Assembly: GCA_020725385.1 (NCBI GenBank)
Contig: DYFC01000034.1
Span: 72,339 to 136,338, forward strand
Reading direction: 5' to 3'
DNA from: Nitrospira japonica
GTDB lineage: Bacteria; Nitrospirota; Thermodesulfovibrionia; Thermodesulfovibrionales; SM23-35
DNA: 64,000 nucleotides
Below, in pieces: positions 48,916 through 61,322 of the stretch (positions within the stretch are counted from its first letter, which is position 1; every line of letters begins with the position of its first letter). The translations under genes were made by a program, and so were the position numbers. The notes under the pieces were generated by a model that was not told the DNA's origin, did not search any database, and saw only the letters and a program-made list of their open reading frames with translations.

Positions 48916-50271
48916 ATGAAACTGCAAGAATTCAAACAAACAGAGATTGGAAGAATACCAAAAGAGTGGGAAGTGGTAAGGCTTGGTGATGTTATCACAT
49001 ATATTAAAGGCAAAAAGCCAGCAAAAATATTAGAAGAGTACAAAGAAAATTGTTTACCTTATCTATCAACGGAATATTTGCGAAAAAATAAAACAACAAC
49101 TTATGTGCCTATTTCAGGTGATGTAGTTTCTGTCAATGATGAGGATTTAATTTTGTTATGGGATGGTTCAAATGCTGGAGAAATCTTTTTAGGAAAAAGA
49201 GGGGTTCTCTCTTCAACTATGGTTAAATTTGAATTGAGAGAAAATAAATATATTCCTAACTTCTTATTTTATTTATTAAAAATAAAAGAAAACTGTTTAA
49301 AGGGACAAACAAAAGGAACGGGAATACCTCATGTTGATGGAAATGTTTTAAATGCTCTTCACCTCCCCCTTCCTCCTCTCCCTGAACAGAAAAAAATTGC
49401 TGAGATTCTTTCGACGGTTGATGAAGCAATACAGAAGGTAGATGAAGCCATAACGAAAACTGAAAGATTGAAAAAGGGGTTGATGCAGGAATTATTAACA
49501 GGTAGACGAAGAGTAGTAGATAGCAGACAGCATATGGCATATAGTAGACAGCAAATAGTAGACAGCATACAGCATACGGTAGAAAGGGAAAAAACTGATA
49601 CCCCCCAGTCTACAGTCTACTGTCTACAGTCTACTGAATACAAGGAAACCGAAATCGGAAGGATACCGAAGGAGTGGGAAGTAGTGAAGATCGGCGATAT
49701 CGCCTTAGATTTTTTAGGTGGAGGTACGCCGTCTACCTCTAATCAAAGTTATTGGGATGGTGATATTGCATGGATGACAAGCGCTCATATAAATGATAGA
49801 AACGTAACAACGGGACAACGATATATTACGAAAGAGGGGTTAAGAAACAGTGCTGCCAATTTAGTTCCAAAGGATAATTTACTCATTGCGACAAGGGTTG
49901 GTATAGGCAAAGTTGCTGTAAATAAAGTTGATATTGCTATAAGTCAAGATTTAACAGGCGTGATTATTGATAAAACGAAAGCGATGAGCGATTTTTTATA
50001 TTGGAACATTAGCACACAGGAAAGAAAATTAAAATCCTTAGCTCAAGGAAGTACTATAAAAGGTATTTTGAGAGAGGAGTTGGGGAAATTAAAGATCCCC
50101 CTTCCTCCTCTTCCCGAACAGAAAAAAATCGCTGAAATCTTAAGTACGGTTGATAGGAAAATAGAGTTGTTAAGAGAGAGGAAAAAAAGATTCGAAAGAA
50201 TAAAAAAAGGTTTGATGAATGATTTGCTTACGGGAAGGAAGAGAGTCAAAACAGCATACAGTAGTCGGTAA
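48916..50271 (+). CDS. hsdS: Type I restriction-modification specificity subunit
   Basis: Two TRD halves, each starting ETEIGRIPKEWEVV and ending PLPPLPEQKKIAEILSTVD. Confidence 0.94.
   Translation: MKLQEFKQTEIGRIPKEWEVVRLGDVITYIKGKKPAKILEEYKENCLPYLSTEYLRKNKTTTYVPISGDVVSVNDEDLILLWDGSNAGEIFLGKRGVLSSTMVKFELRENKYIPNFLFYLLKIKENCLKGQTKGTGIPHVDGNVLNALHLPLPPLPEQKKIAEILSTVDEAIQKVDEAITKTERLKKGLMQELLTGRRRVVDSRQHMAYSRQQIVDSIQHTVEREKTDTPQSTVYCLQSTEYKETEIGRIPKEWEVVKIGDIALDFLGGGTPSTSNQSYWDGDIAWMTSAHINDRNVTTGQRYITKEGLRNSAANLVPKDNLLIATRVGIGKVAVNKVDIAISQDLTGVIIDKTKAMSDFLYWNISTQERKLKSLAQGSTIKGILREELGKLKIPLPPLPEQKKIAEILSTVDRKIELLRERKKRFERIKKGLMNDLLTGRKRVKTAYSSR
49512..49640. repeat. Imperfect inverted-repeat element of AGTAGACAG-type units in the hsdS linker
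   Basis: Left arm AGTAGACAGCAAATAGTAGACAGCATACAG, right arm CAGTCTACAGTCTACTGTCTACAGTCTACT. Confidence 0.75.
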
Positions 50272-50287
50272 CCAGGAGAAAACAAAT

Positions 50288-50662
50288 ATGCAAACATCAA
50301 CAGGCAGACAGGGAAAAGCAAATAGGTTCGAAGATTTAGAGGTATGGAAGAAGTCTCATGAATTGGTGTTGAAAATTTATAAGATTACAAAAGAATTTCC
50401 TTCAGAAGAAAAATTTGGATTAGTGTCGCAGATGCGGCGGTCTGCTGTTTCTATCCCAGCAAATATTGCTGAGGGATTTAAGAAAAGAGGTCTCAAAGAT
50501 AAATCAAATTTCTATAACATAGCGCAGGGTTCTCTTGAGGAGTTGAGATACTATTTAATTTTATCAAAAGATCTTGGATATTATGACAATAAAAAGGATT
50601 TTCATGAATTAATGGAAATAATTGGAAAAATGCTTTATGGACTGGTTAAAAGTATACAGTAA
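50288..50662 (+). CDS. Four-helix bundle protein (23S rRNA intervening-sequence protein family)
   Basis: FEDLEVWKKSHELVLKIYKIT...RRSAVSIPANIAEGFKKR...GSLEELRYYL. Start revised from 50219. Confidence 0.9.
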   Translation: MQTSTGRQGKANRFEDLEVWKKSHELVLKIYKITKEFPSEEKFGLVSQMRRSAVSIPANIAEGFKKRGLKDKSNFYNIAQGSLEELRYYLILSKDLGYYDNKKDFHELMEIIGKMLYGLVKSIQ

Positions 50663-50778
50663 ACAGCATACAGTAGACAGCATACTGGGAGGCAGTAAAA
50701 ACACGCAGCAAAAAGTAGATGGAGGAATAAATCAGTTTACAGTTTACAGTTTACCGTTTACTGTTTACTATCTGCTAC
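50651..50778. repeat. Imperfect inverted-repeat element between the four-helix gene and hsdR
   Basis: Left arm AGTATACAGTAAACAGCATACAGTAGACAGCATACT; right arm CAGTTTACAGTTTACAGTTTACCGTTTACTGTTTACTATCTGCTAC. Confidence 0.75.
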
Positions 50779-50787
50779 ATAAGAGAT

Positions 50788-53700
50788 ATGTCAAACTTTA
50801 GTGAAAAAACCCTTATCGAGGATTATATCCTTCAACGTTTGATTGAAAAAGGCTGGAAGTTTGTTCCTGCAGACAATCTTGAGCGGGACAGTTATAAGGA
50901 GCCTCTGCTTGTTCCAAATCTTTCGAGGGCAATTAGAAGAATCAATACAGCAAAAGGCACACGGCAAACAACAGACAGGGAAAGTAAAGCCACTTTCAGT
51001 ATACATTCTATTGTCTCCAGTTTACAACTCGGTGATGAAGAAATTAACAGGGCGTTGAATGAACTTATGCTCACGGGTTCAGGCATTGAAGGTTCAAAAA
51101 AGATTTTAAGTTTCTACAAATTCGGTATCCCTGTAAAATTTGAAAAAGAGAGGGTTGTTAATTATATCCGCCTTTTTGATTTTAACGACATTAGTAACAA
51201 CGAGTTTATTGTAACAAGGCAGGTCAATTATGACGGCAGGGAAAGGATAAGAACAGACTTAGTCCTCTATATTAATGGTATTCCTCTTGTAAACATTGAA
51301 TGTAAAAACCCTGCGAGCATTTCTGAAAACTGGTATAACGCATATAAACAGATCAAAGATTATGAAAAGATTGTTCCTGAACTCTATAAGTATATTCAAA
51401 TTGGAGTTGCAGCTGAAAGTGTTGCCAAGTTCTTCCCTGTTGTTCCCTGGCAAGAGGAAGTCAAGATAAATGAATGGAAGGTTGATAATAAAGATTCTAT
51501 GGATTCAATTATCGAGATGCTCTCACAAGACTCACTCCTCGATATTATAGAAAATTTTCTGTTCTTCAGGATAGAGCGCGGGGAAGCAACGAAAGTTGTA
51601 ACACGTTATATGCAATATAGAGCAGCAAATAAAATAGTTAACAGAGTCAAAGAGTTTTTAGAGGCGACAAGGTCAATAGGGTCAATAGAGTCAAAGGAGC
51701 AAGGATACGGCACTCTAGACTCTTTAGACCCTATGACTCTTAGACCTAAAAATAAAGGGCTTATCTGGCACTGGCAGGGAAGCGGTAAAACCCTCACTAT
51801 GATATTTGCCGCAAATAAACTTTATTACTCAAATCTGCTTGAAAATCCAACGGTCTTTTTTATTGTTGATAGAGTTGAAATAGAGGAACAGCTTTACAAA
51901 GAATTCTACTCGTTGGATATTGTTGAACCAGAAATTATCGGCTCAGTCTGGGAACTTAAGGAGATTCTTAAATATGATGACTATAGGGGCAAGAGGGGTA
52001 TATTTATAATCTTAATTCATAAATTCAGACAGGAAGAACTGAGAGAGTTGCAAAAAGAGATTGAACAGGTTTCAGAACTCAAAGAAACCATAATGAACAG
52101 AAAAAATGTAATTGCTTTTGTGGATGAGGGACATAGGACACAATATGGAACTCTTGCAGCGCAAATGAAAGCCATGCTTAAGAACGCCTTTTTCTTCGCT
52201 TTTACTGGCACGCCTATATCAAAAACGGGAAGAGATACCTATATGGAATTCAGTTATCCTCCCGATGAACTTTATCTTGATAGATATTTTATTACTGACT
52301 CGATTAAAGACAAGTTTACTGTCAAAATAGTTTATCAGCCACGACTTGAAAAGGAAGCTCATCTTAAAAAGGATATGTTGGAAGCCTTTTTAGAAGCGGA
52401 ACTCGAAGAAATCCCTGAGGATATACGAGATGATATTCAAGACAAAGTCAAAAAAAGACTTAATGCAATAAAGATATTCCTTGAAAATCCGCAAAGAATA
52501 AAAGTAATCGCTGAGGATATAGCAGCACATTTTAAAGAAAACATTGATGGCAAATTTAAGGCTATGGTTGTAGCAGGAAGCAGAAAAGCTTGCGAGCTTT
52601 ACAGAAAGGAATTATATAAACATTTACCTGAGGAATACGTGCATACAATTATTACTCTCGGCAGAGAGGAAGAACCTTTACTGAAGGAAGCAGTGGCTGA
52701 AGCAAAGGCACAGTATGGGAAAGATATAGAAGATATAAGAAAAGAAACAATTGAAAAATATAAAGAAGAGGAATTCCCCAAAATATTGATTGTCACTGAT
52801 ATGTTGCTTACAGGTTTTGATGCTCCGATACTTCAGGTTATGTACCTTGACAAGCCTCTTAAGGAACACAGACTTTTACAGGCAGTAGCGAGAACAAATA
52901 GACCATATAGTGATTTAAAAAATGCTGGGGTTGTGATTGATTATGTTGGTGTGTTGAAAGAATTCAAGAAAGCCCTTGAGATGTATAGCGAGAATGATAT
53001 AAAAGGAGCGCTTTTTAGTTACGACGACATAAGAGAAGAATTTATCCTCTTAATTCAGGAGATTCTTGAGATATTGAAAGATGTGCCCAGGAATTACGAA
53101 AGAGGAACGTTACTCAAAGCTATAGAGATACTCACTTCCGATGAAGAAAAAGAGAAAGATTTTGTCGAGAAATATAAAAATCTAAGAAAGACTTTTGAAT
53201 TGCTCGGACCTGATGAGATTAAACTTGAGTATTTTGAGGATTATAAATGGCTATCTTCTATTTACACTTATTACATAAAAGTAGTTGTTCAAAAACCTGT
53301 TTATGGAGACATCATCCAGAAATATTACGATAAAACCATAAGATTTATTCATAAGGCTACCGAGATAGATACATTGGATAAAGACCTCCCTATAATTTCA
53401 TTTGACAGCGATTATCTCGAGAAGTTAGAAGACAAAGTTAAAAATAAACAAGAAAAGGCAGCAAATATTCTCTTTGCTCTTAATAGATTAGTGCTTGTGG
53501 AGAGACATCGCAATCCCATCTATGAATCATTGGTGGAAAAAGTGGAAAGACTACTTGAGTTATGGAAGGAAAAGACAAAAGATTATAAGAAGATTTACTT
53601 AGAAGGTACAAATATATTTAAGGATATTGCAACACTCTCTGAACGACAAAAATCTTTAGAATTTTCAGATGCTGAATATGCAATGCTCCTTGAACTTGAG

Positions 53701-53934
53701 AAAAAGTTAGATGGTAAAGTTGAACTTATTAATGAAGTGAAGAAACTTTCAAAGCAATTAAAACAATATATGTTTTCTGGATGGATCAATCAAACAACAG
53801 TAAAAAAAGAAGCAGAGCGTGAAATAAGAAAATTTGTCAGAGGGATAAAAGCAAAATATAATCTCACTTTTGATGAAATGAACGATTTGCATGATAAGTT
53901 AGTAGAAAGTGTTAAAAATTATGGAACTGCGTGA
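50788..53934 (+). CDS. hsdR: Type I restriction enzyme endonuclease/translocase subunit
   Basis: HWQGSGKTLTMIFAANKL Walker A, DEGHRTQYG, AFTGTPI, DMLLTGFDAP. Confidence 0.95.
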   Translation: MSNFSEKTLIEDYILQRLIEKGWKFVPADNLERDSYKEPLLVPNLSRAIRRINTAKGTRQTTDRESKATFSIHSIVSSLQLGDEEINRALNELMLTGSGIEGSKKILSFYKFGIPVKFEKERVVNYIRLFDFNDISNNEFIVTRQVNYDGRERIRTDLVLYINGIPLVNIECKNPASISENWYNAYKQIKDYEKIVPELYKYIQIGVAAESVAKFFPVVPWQEEVKINEWKVDNKDSMDSIIEMLSQDSLLDIIENFLFFRIERGEATKVVTRYMQYRAANKIVNRVKEFLEATRSIGSIESKEQGYGTLDSLDPMTLRPKNKGLIWHWQGSGKTLTMIFAANKLYYSNLLENPTVFFIVDRVEIEEQLYKEFYSLDIVEPEIIGSVWELKEILKYDDYRGKRGIFIILIHKFRQEELRELQKEIEQVSELKETIMNRKNVIAFVDEGHRTQYGTLAAQMKAMLKNAFFFAFTGTPISKTGRDTYMEFSYPPDELYLDRYFITDSIKDKFTVKIVYQPRLEKEAHLKKDMLEAFLEAELEEIPEDIRDDIQDKVKKRLNAIKIFLENPQRIKVIAEDIAAHFKENIDGKFKAMVVAGSRKACELYRKELYKHLPEEYVHTIITLGREEEPLLKEAVAEAKAQYGKDIEDIRKETIEKYKEEEFPKILIVTDMLLTGFDAPILQVMYLDKPLKEHRLLQAVARTNRPYSDLKNAGVVIDYVGVLKEFKKALEMYSENDIKGALFSYDDIREEFILLIQEILEILKDVPRNYERGTLLKAIEILTSDEEKEKDFVEKYKNLRKTFELLGPDEIKLEYFEDYKWLSSIYTYYIKVVVQKPVYGDIIQKYYDKTIRFIHKATEIDTLDKDLPIISFDSDYLEKLEDKVKNKQEKAANILFALNRLVLVERHRNPIYESLVEKVERLLELWKEKTKDYKKIYLEGTNIFKDIATLSERQKSLEFSDAEYAMLLELEKKLDGKVELINEVKKLSKQLKQYMFSGWINQTTVKKEAEREIRKFVRGIKAKYNLTFDEMNDLHDKLVESVKNYGTA
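51670..51747. repeat. In-frame 78-nt imperfect palindromic element in hsdR
   Basis: AGGTCAATAGGGTCAATAGAGTC...GACTCTTTAGACCCTATGACTCTTAGACCT. Confidence 0.75.
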
Positions 53935-54478
53935 TATACCATACAAAGTATCTTATAGAAATATAAAATACCCACGAATTGAATTTATCACAGGGAAACT
54001 GTTGCTTGTACTTCCATTAAATAGCAGACCTGAAGTCATTTTGCAGAAACATAAAAGGTGGATAGAGAATAAAAAGAAATTAATTGAGGAATGTTTGAAT
54101 CATTCAGATGGCATACAGTTAATCAAGAGAGACGATGATAGATTTAAAGAATTAATATATATGAATTCTAAAAATGCAGAACGTGATTTTAACGTAAAGT
54201 TTCATGTCATATACTTCAGGAGAATGAAAACCAAATGGGCAAGTTTAAGCTCCAGAAAAAGTTTAACTATTAATACATTGATGAGATACTTGCCTGCTCA
54301 TTTAATAAAGTATGTTGTTTATCATGAAGCAGCCCATCTCATTGAGAAAAGGCATAATGGCAGATATTGGGAGATAATACAAAAGCAATTTAAGAATTAT
54401 AAAAAAATGGAGAAAGATATGTTTGTTTATTGGTTTAAAATTAATAAAAAAGAGTATAAAAAGAAGAATGTTGGATAA
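53921..54478 (+). CDS. YgjP-like (DUF45) metallopeptidase
   Basis: YHEAAHLIEKRHNGRYWEIIQ; overlaps the hsdR 3' end. Confidence 0.88.
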   Translation: MELRDIPYKVSYRNIKYPRIEFITGKLLLVLPLNSRPEVILQKHKRWIENKKKLIEECLNHSDGIQLIKRDDDRFKELIYMNSKNAERDFNVKFHVIYFRRMKTKWASLSSRKSLTINTLMRYLPAHLIKYVVYHEAAHLIEKRHNGRYWEIIQKQFKNYKKMEKDMFVYWFKINKKEYKKKNVG

Positions 54479-54578
54479 TACTGCTTTACCTGTGAGTGCA
54501 TTTCAAGAGAAATCTGGGGTAAGAAGTAAGAATCAGGAAAAATGGTAGTATCCGGTCATTTATTTCTGGCATAATTAA

Positions 54579-56554
<1,976 letters not shown>

Positions 56555-56658
56555 TGTTTATACAGATATACATTTATTGCTGCCTTTCCTGCAAATATTA
56601 CTACAGTAAATACCCTATTTATTGACTGAAACTAAAATAAAATATTAAGATATACACT

Positions 56659-57870
56659 ATGCTTGAACCGGAAAAACAGGTTGAAATAATAAAAAGAGGC
56701 GCTGTAGAAGTTATTGTTGAAGATGAGCTTCTCAAGAAGCTTAAGAATTCGTATAATGAGAACAGACCTTTACGTATTAAAACAGGGTTTGATCCAACAG
56801 CTCCTGATATTCATCTCGGTCACACGGTTTTACTCGAGAAAATGCGTCAGTTTCAGGATATGGGACATGAAGTTATCTTCCTTATCGGCGATTTTACAGG
56901 GATGATAGGTGATCCTACCGGCAGATCCGAGACAAGAAAACCTTTAACAAGAGAAGATGTCTTAAGAAATGCTGAAACGTATAAAAGACAGGTTTTTAAA
57001 ATTCTCGATCCTGATAAGACTAAGGTAATGTTCAATAGTGAGTGGTTTTCTAAGATGGATATTATGGATTTTGTCAGACTCGGTTCTATGCAAACAGTCG
57101 CAAGAATGCTTGAGCGCGAAGACTTTAAGAAAAGATTTGAAAACCACCAGGATATAAGCATCCTTGAATTCTACTATCCACTATTTCAAGCTTATGATTC
57201 AGTATATCTGAAGGCAGATTTTGAGCTTGGTGGAACTGACCAGAAGTTCAATATTCTTATGGGAAGAACCATGCAAAGGAAAATGGGACTCGAAGAGCAG
57301 ACAGTTGTTTTGATGCCTTTACTTGAAGGTCTTGATGGCGTAAATAAGATGTCAAAGAGCCTTGGTAATTATATAGGCATTGATGAACCACCAAAAGATA
57401 TGTATGGAAAACTCATGTCAATTAATGATGAGTTGATGATCAGATATTATGAATTGCTTAGCAGAATATCAATTGATGAATTTAAAGCTTTAAAAGAAGG
57501 TATTAAGAACGGAACTATTCATCCTAAAAAAGCAAAAGAAGAGCTCGCTTTAGAAATTGTAGAGCGTTATTGGGGAAAAGAAGAAGCATTAAAAGCAAAA
57601 GAGGAATTTGAACAAATATTCAGAAAAAAAGGTTTGCCGGATGATATACCTGAAGTTTATATTATGTGGGATGAAGAGAGTATGTGGGTACCAAAGATTA
57701 TGAAATTGGCCGGACTTACCCCGAGCACAAGCGAAGCAATAAGGTTGCTAAAACAGGGCGGGGTAATGATAAACGAGAGCAAATATACCGATACCGAAGG
57801 TAAACTTGTAAAAGGAGAATATTTGTTTAAAGCCGGTAAAAGAAAATTTGTAAAAGTTAAACCAAAATAA
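56659..57870 (+). CDS. tyrS: Tyrosyl-tRNA synthetase
   Basis: [26 protein letters not shown]-terminal S4-like domain. Confidence 0.97.
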   Translation: MLEPEKQVEIIKRGAVEVIVEDELLKKLKNSYNENRPLRIKTGFDPTAPDIHLGHTVLLEKMRQFQDMGHEVIFLIGDFTGMIGDPTGRSETRKPLTREDVLRNAETYKRQVFKILDPDKTKVMFNSEWFSKMDIMDFVRLGSMQTVARMLEREDFKKRFENHQDISILEFYYPLFQAYDSVYLKADFELGGTDQKFNILMGRTMQRKMGLEEQTVVLMPLLEGLDGVNKMSKSLGNYIGIDEPPKDMYGKLMSINDELMIRYYELLSRISIDEFKALKEGIKNGTIHPKKAKEELALEIVERYWGKEEALKAKEEFEQIFRKKGLPDDIPEVYIMWDEESMWVPKIMKLAGLTPSTSEAIRLLKQGGVMINESKYTDTEGKLVKGEYLFKAGKRKFVKVKPK

Positions 57871-57875
57871 TTTTT

Positions 57876-58607
57876 TTATAATTCCTGTAAAAGTCTTCTT
57901 ATTTCTAAGTCCCTCTGCATTATATAAATTCTGATTTTATTCTCATCTTCTGTATGGGGGAATAGTTCAAGTCCATAGGCAATCATATTTTTATATTTTG
58001 CCGATAGAAAAATGCGATTGCCTGAAGTAGTCTTTTGCGATTGCTCGGATTTTAGTAAAGAATCAAGTTTATAAACTATCGAGGCAGAAGATATAACAAA
58101 AGTCTCTCCCTGAACAGGAAGTTTTATTCCACAAACAATTTGCTGGTTTGTATTAAGTACAAGTTGTGAAAGAAATCCAATTCCGCGTTCTGAAATATCT
58201 TTTACATTTATTGAAATTGTTCCATATTCTGGAGAAAACAAATATAAAGTAACAGGCAATTTAGCAGCAGGTTCAACTCTTAAGAATCTACGGAGATATG
58301 GATTCATTGTTCCCGGTATTGTTGCTGTGACTTTATTGTTTTCAACGGTTAAATTATCAAAAACACAGGTGTACGATTTCCCAAGAACTTCAAAATTAGC
58401 AAAAAAATATTGTTCTTTTTGAATACATACTATCGAACGATAAGGTGTGAATCTATTCAGGATTATCTTATCATTCCTGTAAATTTTTTCAATATAACAA
58501 AGCCCCCTGCCGGTGATAAAATATCCCTTTTCTTCTTCAAAAGGAAAAGAAAGGATTAAGGGGAGTTTTTTCTCGTATAAGTAAATAAAAGCATCATATG
58601 GTTTCAT
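57876..58607 (-). CDS. PilZ domain protein (YcgR-like)
   Basis: YLRRFLRVEPAAKLPVTLYL...VKDISERGIGFLSQ. Confidence 0.8.
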   Translation of the reverse strand: MKPYDAFIYLYEKKLPLILSFPFEEEKGYFITGRGLCYIEKIYRNDKIILNRFTPYRSIVCIQKEQYFFANFEVLGKSYTCVFDNLTVENNKVTATIPGTMNPYLRRFLRVEPAAKLPVTLYLFSPEYGTISINVKDISERGIGFLSQLVLNTNQQIVCGIKLPVQGETFVISSASIVYKLDSLLKSEQSQKTTSGNRIFLSAKYKNMIAYGLELFPHTEDENKIRIYIMQRDLEIRRLLQEL

Positions 58608-58748
58608 AATTTTTTATTTTACTCCAAATAGTAGAGATATTTCTAAAAATTATTTAGATAGATGATTATATTGCGACTTCAGCCTCATATTTTTCTGGCG
58701 TTTGATTTTGCTTTATAGATTGAGACATGGTTCCGGTTAAAAGTGAGA

Positions 58749-59309
58749 CTATAATGATTCCATATGCCTTTTTGCGAGTTCATAAAGGCCGTAGATTTTA
58801 AGATCGATCAGATAACCATCAATTCTTAATTCTTCGAGTGTCTCATAAATTTTTTCAGAAGGCACAGGAATTACTTCTATATCCTCTGTTTCATCCCTTC
58901 CGGTAATTCCTTTGAAAATTAATCCCTTTGCCAGATACACGGTAAGTATCTCACCTGATGCTCCCGAGGAAAAAGGCCCTTCTGCAAGGTAAATAAGTTC
59001 TTTTGCAATATATCCTGTTTCCTCTAAGAGTTCTCTTAGTGCAGCGTCTTTTAATGATCCTGATTTATCATGAAGACCTGCGGGAAATTCAATGACATAG
59101 TTATTTACAGGGGGTCTGAATTGTTTTGTCAGTAAAACTTCATTATTATCTGTGAAAGGAACGATTACTACTATGCCCTTACAATTGACCCGCTCGAAAG
59201 ATTCCCATTCTCTGACAACTCCCTGAGAATCAGAATATTCCGAGACCACAAAATTTAGAAATCTGCCATTATAAACAATTCTTTTACTGATAACAAAAGC
59301 TTTTTTCAA
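58749..59309 (-). CDS. NUDIX hydrolase (ADP-ribose pyrophosphatase-like)
   Basis: Nudix box GSLKDAALRELLEETGY. Confidence 0.92.
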   Translation of the reverse strand: MKKAFVISKRIVYNGRFLNFVVSEYSDSQGVVREWESFERVNCKGIVVIVPFTDNNEVLLTKQFRPPVNNYVIEFPAGLHDKSGSLKDAALRELLEETGYIAKELIYLAEGPFSSGASGEILTVYLAKGLIFKGITGRDETEDIEVIPVPSEKIYETLEELRIDGYLIDLKIYGLYELAKRHMESL

Positions 59310-59330
59310 TTGTAACTTTATGTTGTTAAT

Positions 59331-61139
59331 TTAACCTTTATATAATGGAATTTTTATCTTGAAAATTGTAGAATCTATATCAGTAAATACATCGAGACTA
59401 CCATGTATGCCCTGAATGAAACGATATATTATATTAAGTCCTCTTCCTTTTACATCTCCTTTTTTGATCTGTTCCATAGTTTCATTATCTATTTTGCCGG
59501 TATTTTTTACTTCGAAACAGGCAGTGTTTTCACACCTGTAGCTTTTTATAGATAACTCTCCTCCGGTTTCTGGTATAGCTTTTGTAGCATTGTCTAATAG
59601 ATTATCTACAACCCGTTCGAGTCCGAAAGGTGAGCAATATATAAAAAGACCTGATTGTAACTCATCTTGGAAAAGTTTTATATTTGACCTTTTTTGTTCT
59701 CTTATAGATTCTTCATTTATTCTGAAACGGCTCTTCAGAACTTCGGTAAGATCGATCACCCTTTCTCTACCTTCAATACCGGGATATACAACAAGTTCCT
59801 GCATTCTTAAAGCTTCCTGTGAAATTATTTCAAGATATTCATTTATTTTATTTTTGCTGGAACTCAAATCATTGTTTTGAAGCAATTTAAGTGCTCTTTT
59901 TGCAAAACCTCCTATTGCGATTGCAGGATTTTTGAAATCATGAAGAACGTCGTCGAGTTTTTCCATCCTGAGGGCTTTCATTATCTCTTTCCCGAAGAAA
60001 GTCAAAAGTTCAATCTCATTTTCGGTGAACTCCTGTCTTCTATCAATAGCATAAAAGATGAGAAAATAGTTTATATCATCATTGGCTTTCAGAGGAATAA
60101 GCAAAACTGAATTAACATTATTTTTCAATGCATACTTTTTCAGTTCATCATTGGATAAATAACTTTTCAAGGGGTCTTTGATTAGAATATAAGAAGATTC
60201 TATGCGCTCATATTCATTATCAGCACTAATACCGTTGTAATTAATTATTGCATCAAAATAAGGGTGGTCATTTATTGCATAGAGACACCCGATGTCATGA
60301 CTTTGCTGGCCAATAGGGTACTCGAGTTCTATTTTTACATGTTGTCTATCGGGCATTATTGAAAATAAAGAACAGCTTTGAATGAGCAATATATCAACAA
60401 GTTCGGGTATCATGGTCATAAAAACATCTTTAAGCTTTATCCCTTCCCTATGACTGAGTTTTACGAATATTTTTTCGGTTATTTTTTCTTTCTGCTGGTT
60501 TAGTTTCTGCAGGTCGATAATTCTCTTTTTCGCTAAAACATAACTTATTCTTCTTGCCAGTAATTCAGCATTTGAGACTTCAAGGGGATCGAATTCCCGG
60601 TTTTTTTCTTTGTAATAGATCTGGATCGCGCCTGGAATGTCAGGTTCATTTTTTAAGAATCCGGGGATATTCAGAGGAATAGCCATCAAAGAGTTAAATC
60701 CGTAAACTTTAACTATATCTTTGTTAGTATAAGCCGGTTCACTCATGATATCAGGAACGAGGTAACTTTGTCCGCTTTTTATAACTGTTCCTGCTACTGT
60801 TTTTTCAACCGGAATACTTTTCAATCTGCTTACTTCTTTGAAATTATATGAACCGAAAGCAACAAGATTTTGAGTCTTAGGATCAAAAATTCTTATAGAT
60901 GCAGCTTCTGCATGAAGAAATTCGGTAATTCTTTTTGCGGCTTCTCCTAATATGTCTTTCCATTCAAGTTCAGGGTCAATACTTATCACATCTTCAACCA
61001 TTCTTACAACTTCTTTTATGTGTTCTGAAAGACAGTGTTTTCTGAGATAAGATGCTAATTCAAAGATTTCGTTATCATTTAAATGGTATTTTTCTATAAT
61101 TGGATTGGATTTAAGAAATCTTATCAGGGTTTCATTCAT
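59331..61139 (-). CDS. GAF domain sensor histidine kinase
   Basis: GAF-like regions, HDFKNPAIAIGGFAKRAL H-box, VVDNLLDNATKAIPE N-box, GRGLNIIYRFIQGIHG G-box. Confidence 0.88.
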   Translation of the reverse strand: MNETLIRFLKSNPIIEKYHLNDNEIFELASYLRKHCLSEHIKEVVRMVEDVISIDPELEWKDILGEAAKRITEFLHAEAASIRIFDPKTQNLVAFGSYNFKEVSRLKSIPVEKTVAGTVIKSGQSYLVPDIMSEPAYTNKDIVKVYGFNSLMAIPLNIPGFLKNEPDIPGAIQIYYKEKNREFDPLEVSNAELLARRISYVLAKKRIIDLQKLNQQKEKITEKIFVKLSHREGIKLKDVFMTMIPELVDILLIQSCSLFSIMPDRQHVKIELEYPIGQQSHDIGCLYAINDHPYFDAIINYNGISADNEYERIESSYILIKDPLKSYLSNDELKKYALKNNVNSVLLIPLKANDDINYFLIFYAIDRRQEFTENEIELLTFFGKEIMKALRMEKLDDVLHDFKNPAIAIGGFAKRALKLLQNNDLSSSKNKINEYLEIISQEALRMQELVVYPGIEGRERVIDLTEVLKSRFRINEESIREQKRSNIKLFQDELQSGLFIYCSPFGLERVVDNLLDNATKAIPETGGELSIKSYRCENTACFEVKNTGKIDNETMEQIKKGDVKGRGLNIIYRFIQGIHGSLDVFTDIDSTIFKIKIPLYKG

Positions 61140-61269
61140 GTTATTAAATAATATCAGAGTATGAAGACCTTATTCAATATTCTTGGTCAGAAAGATTTAT
61201 AGACTTCTTTCGTGACGTGAAACTTAAAAAGCAATTCAGGAACATCTGCATAATTTTGTTTTTAAAATA

Positions 61270-61300
61270 GAGGGGGTTCAATAATATATTGAACCCCCTC
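61270..61300 (-). terminator. Strong hairpin at the 3' end of the carbonic anhydrase gene
   Basis: GAGGGGGTTCAATA-ATA-TATTGAACCCCCTC, perfect 14-bp stem; T tract is weak. Confidence 0.7.
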
Positions 61301-61322
61301 TTGAACGTTATTTTTAAAAATA

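Noticed and set aside
50788-53789. Minus-strand 63-71 aa ORFs opposite hsdR
   Set aside because: Shadow ORFs without start signals or domains.
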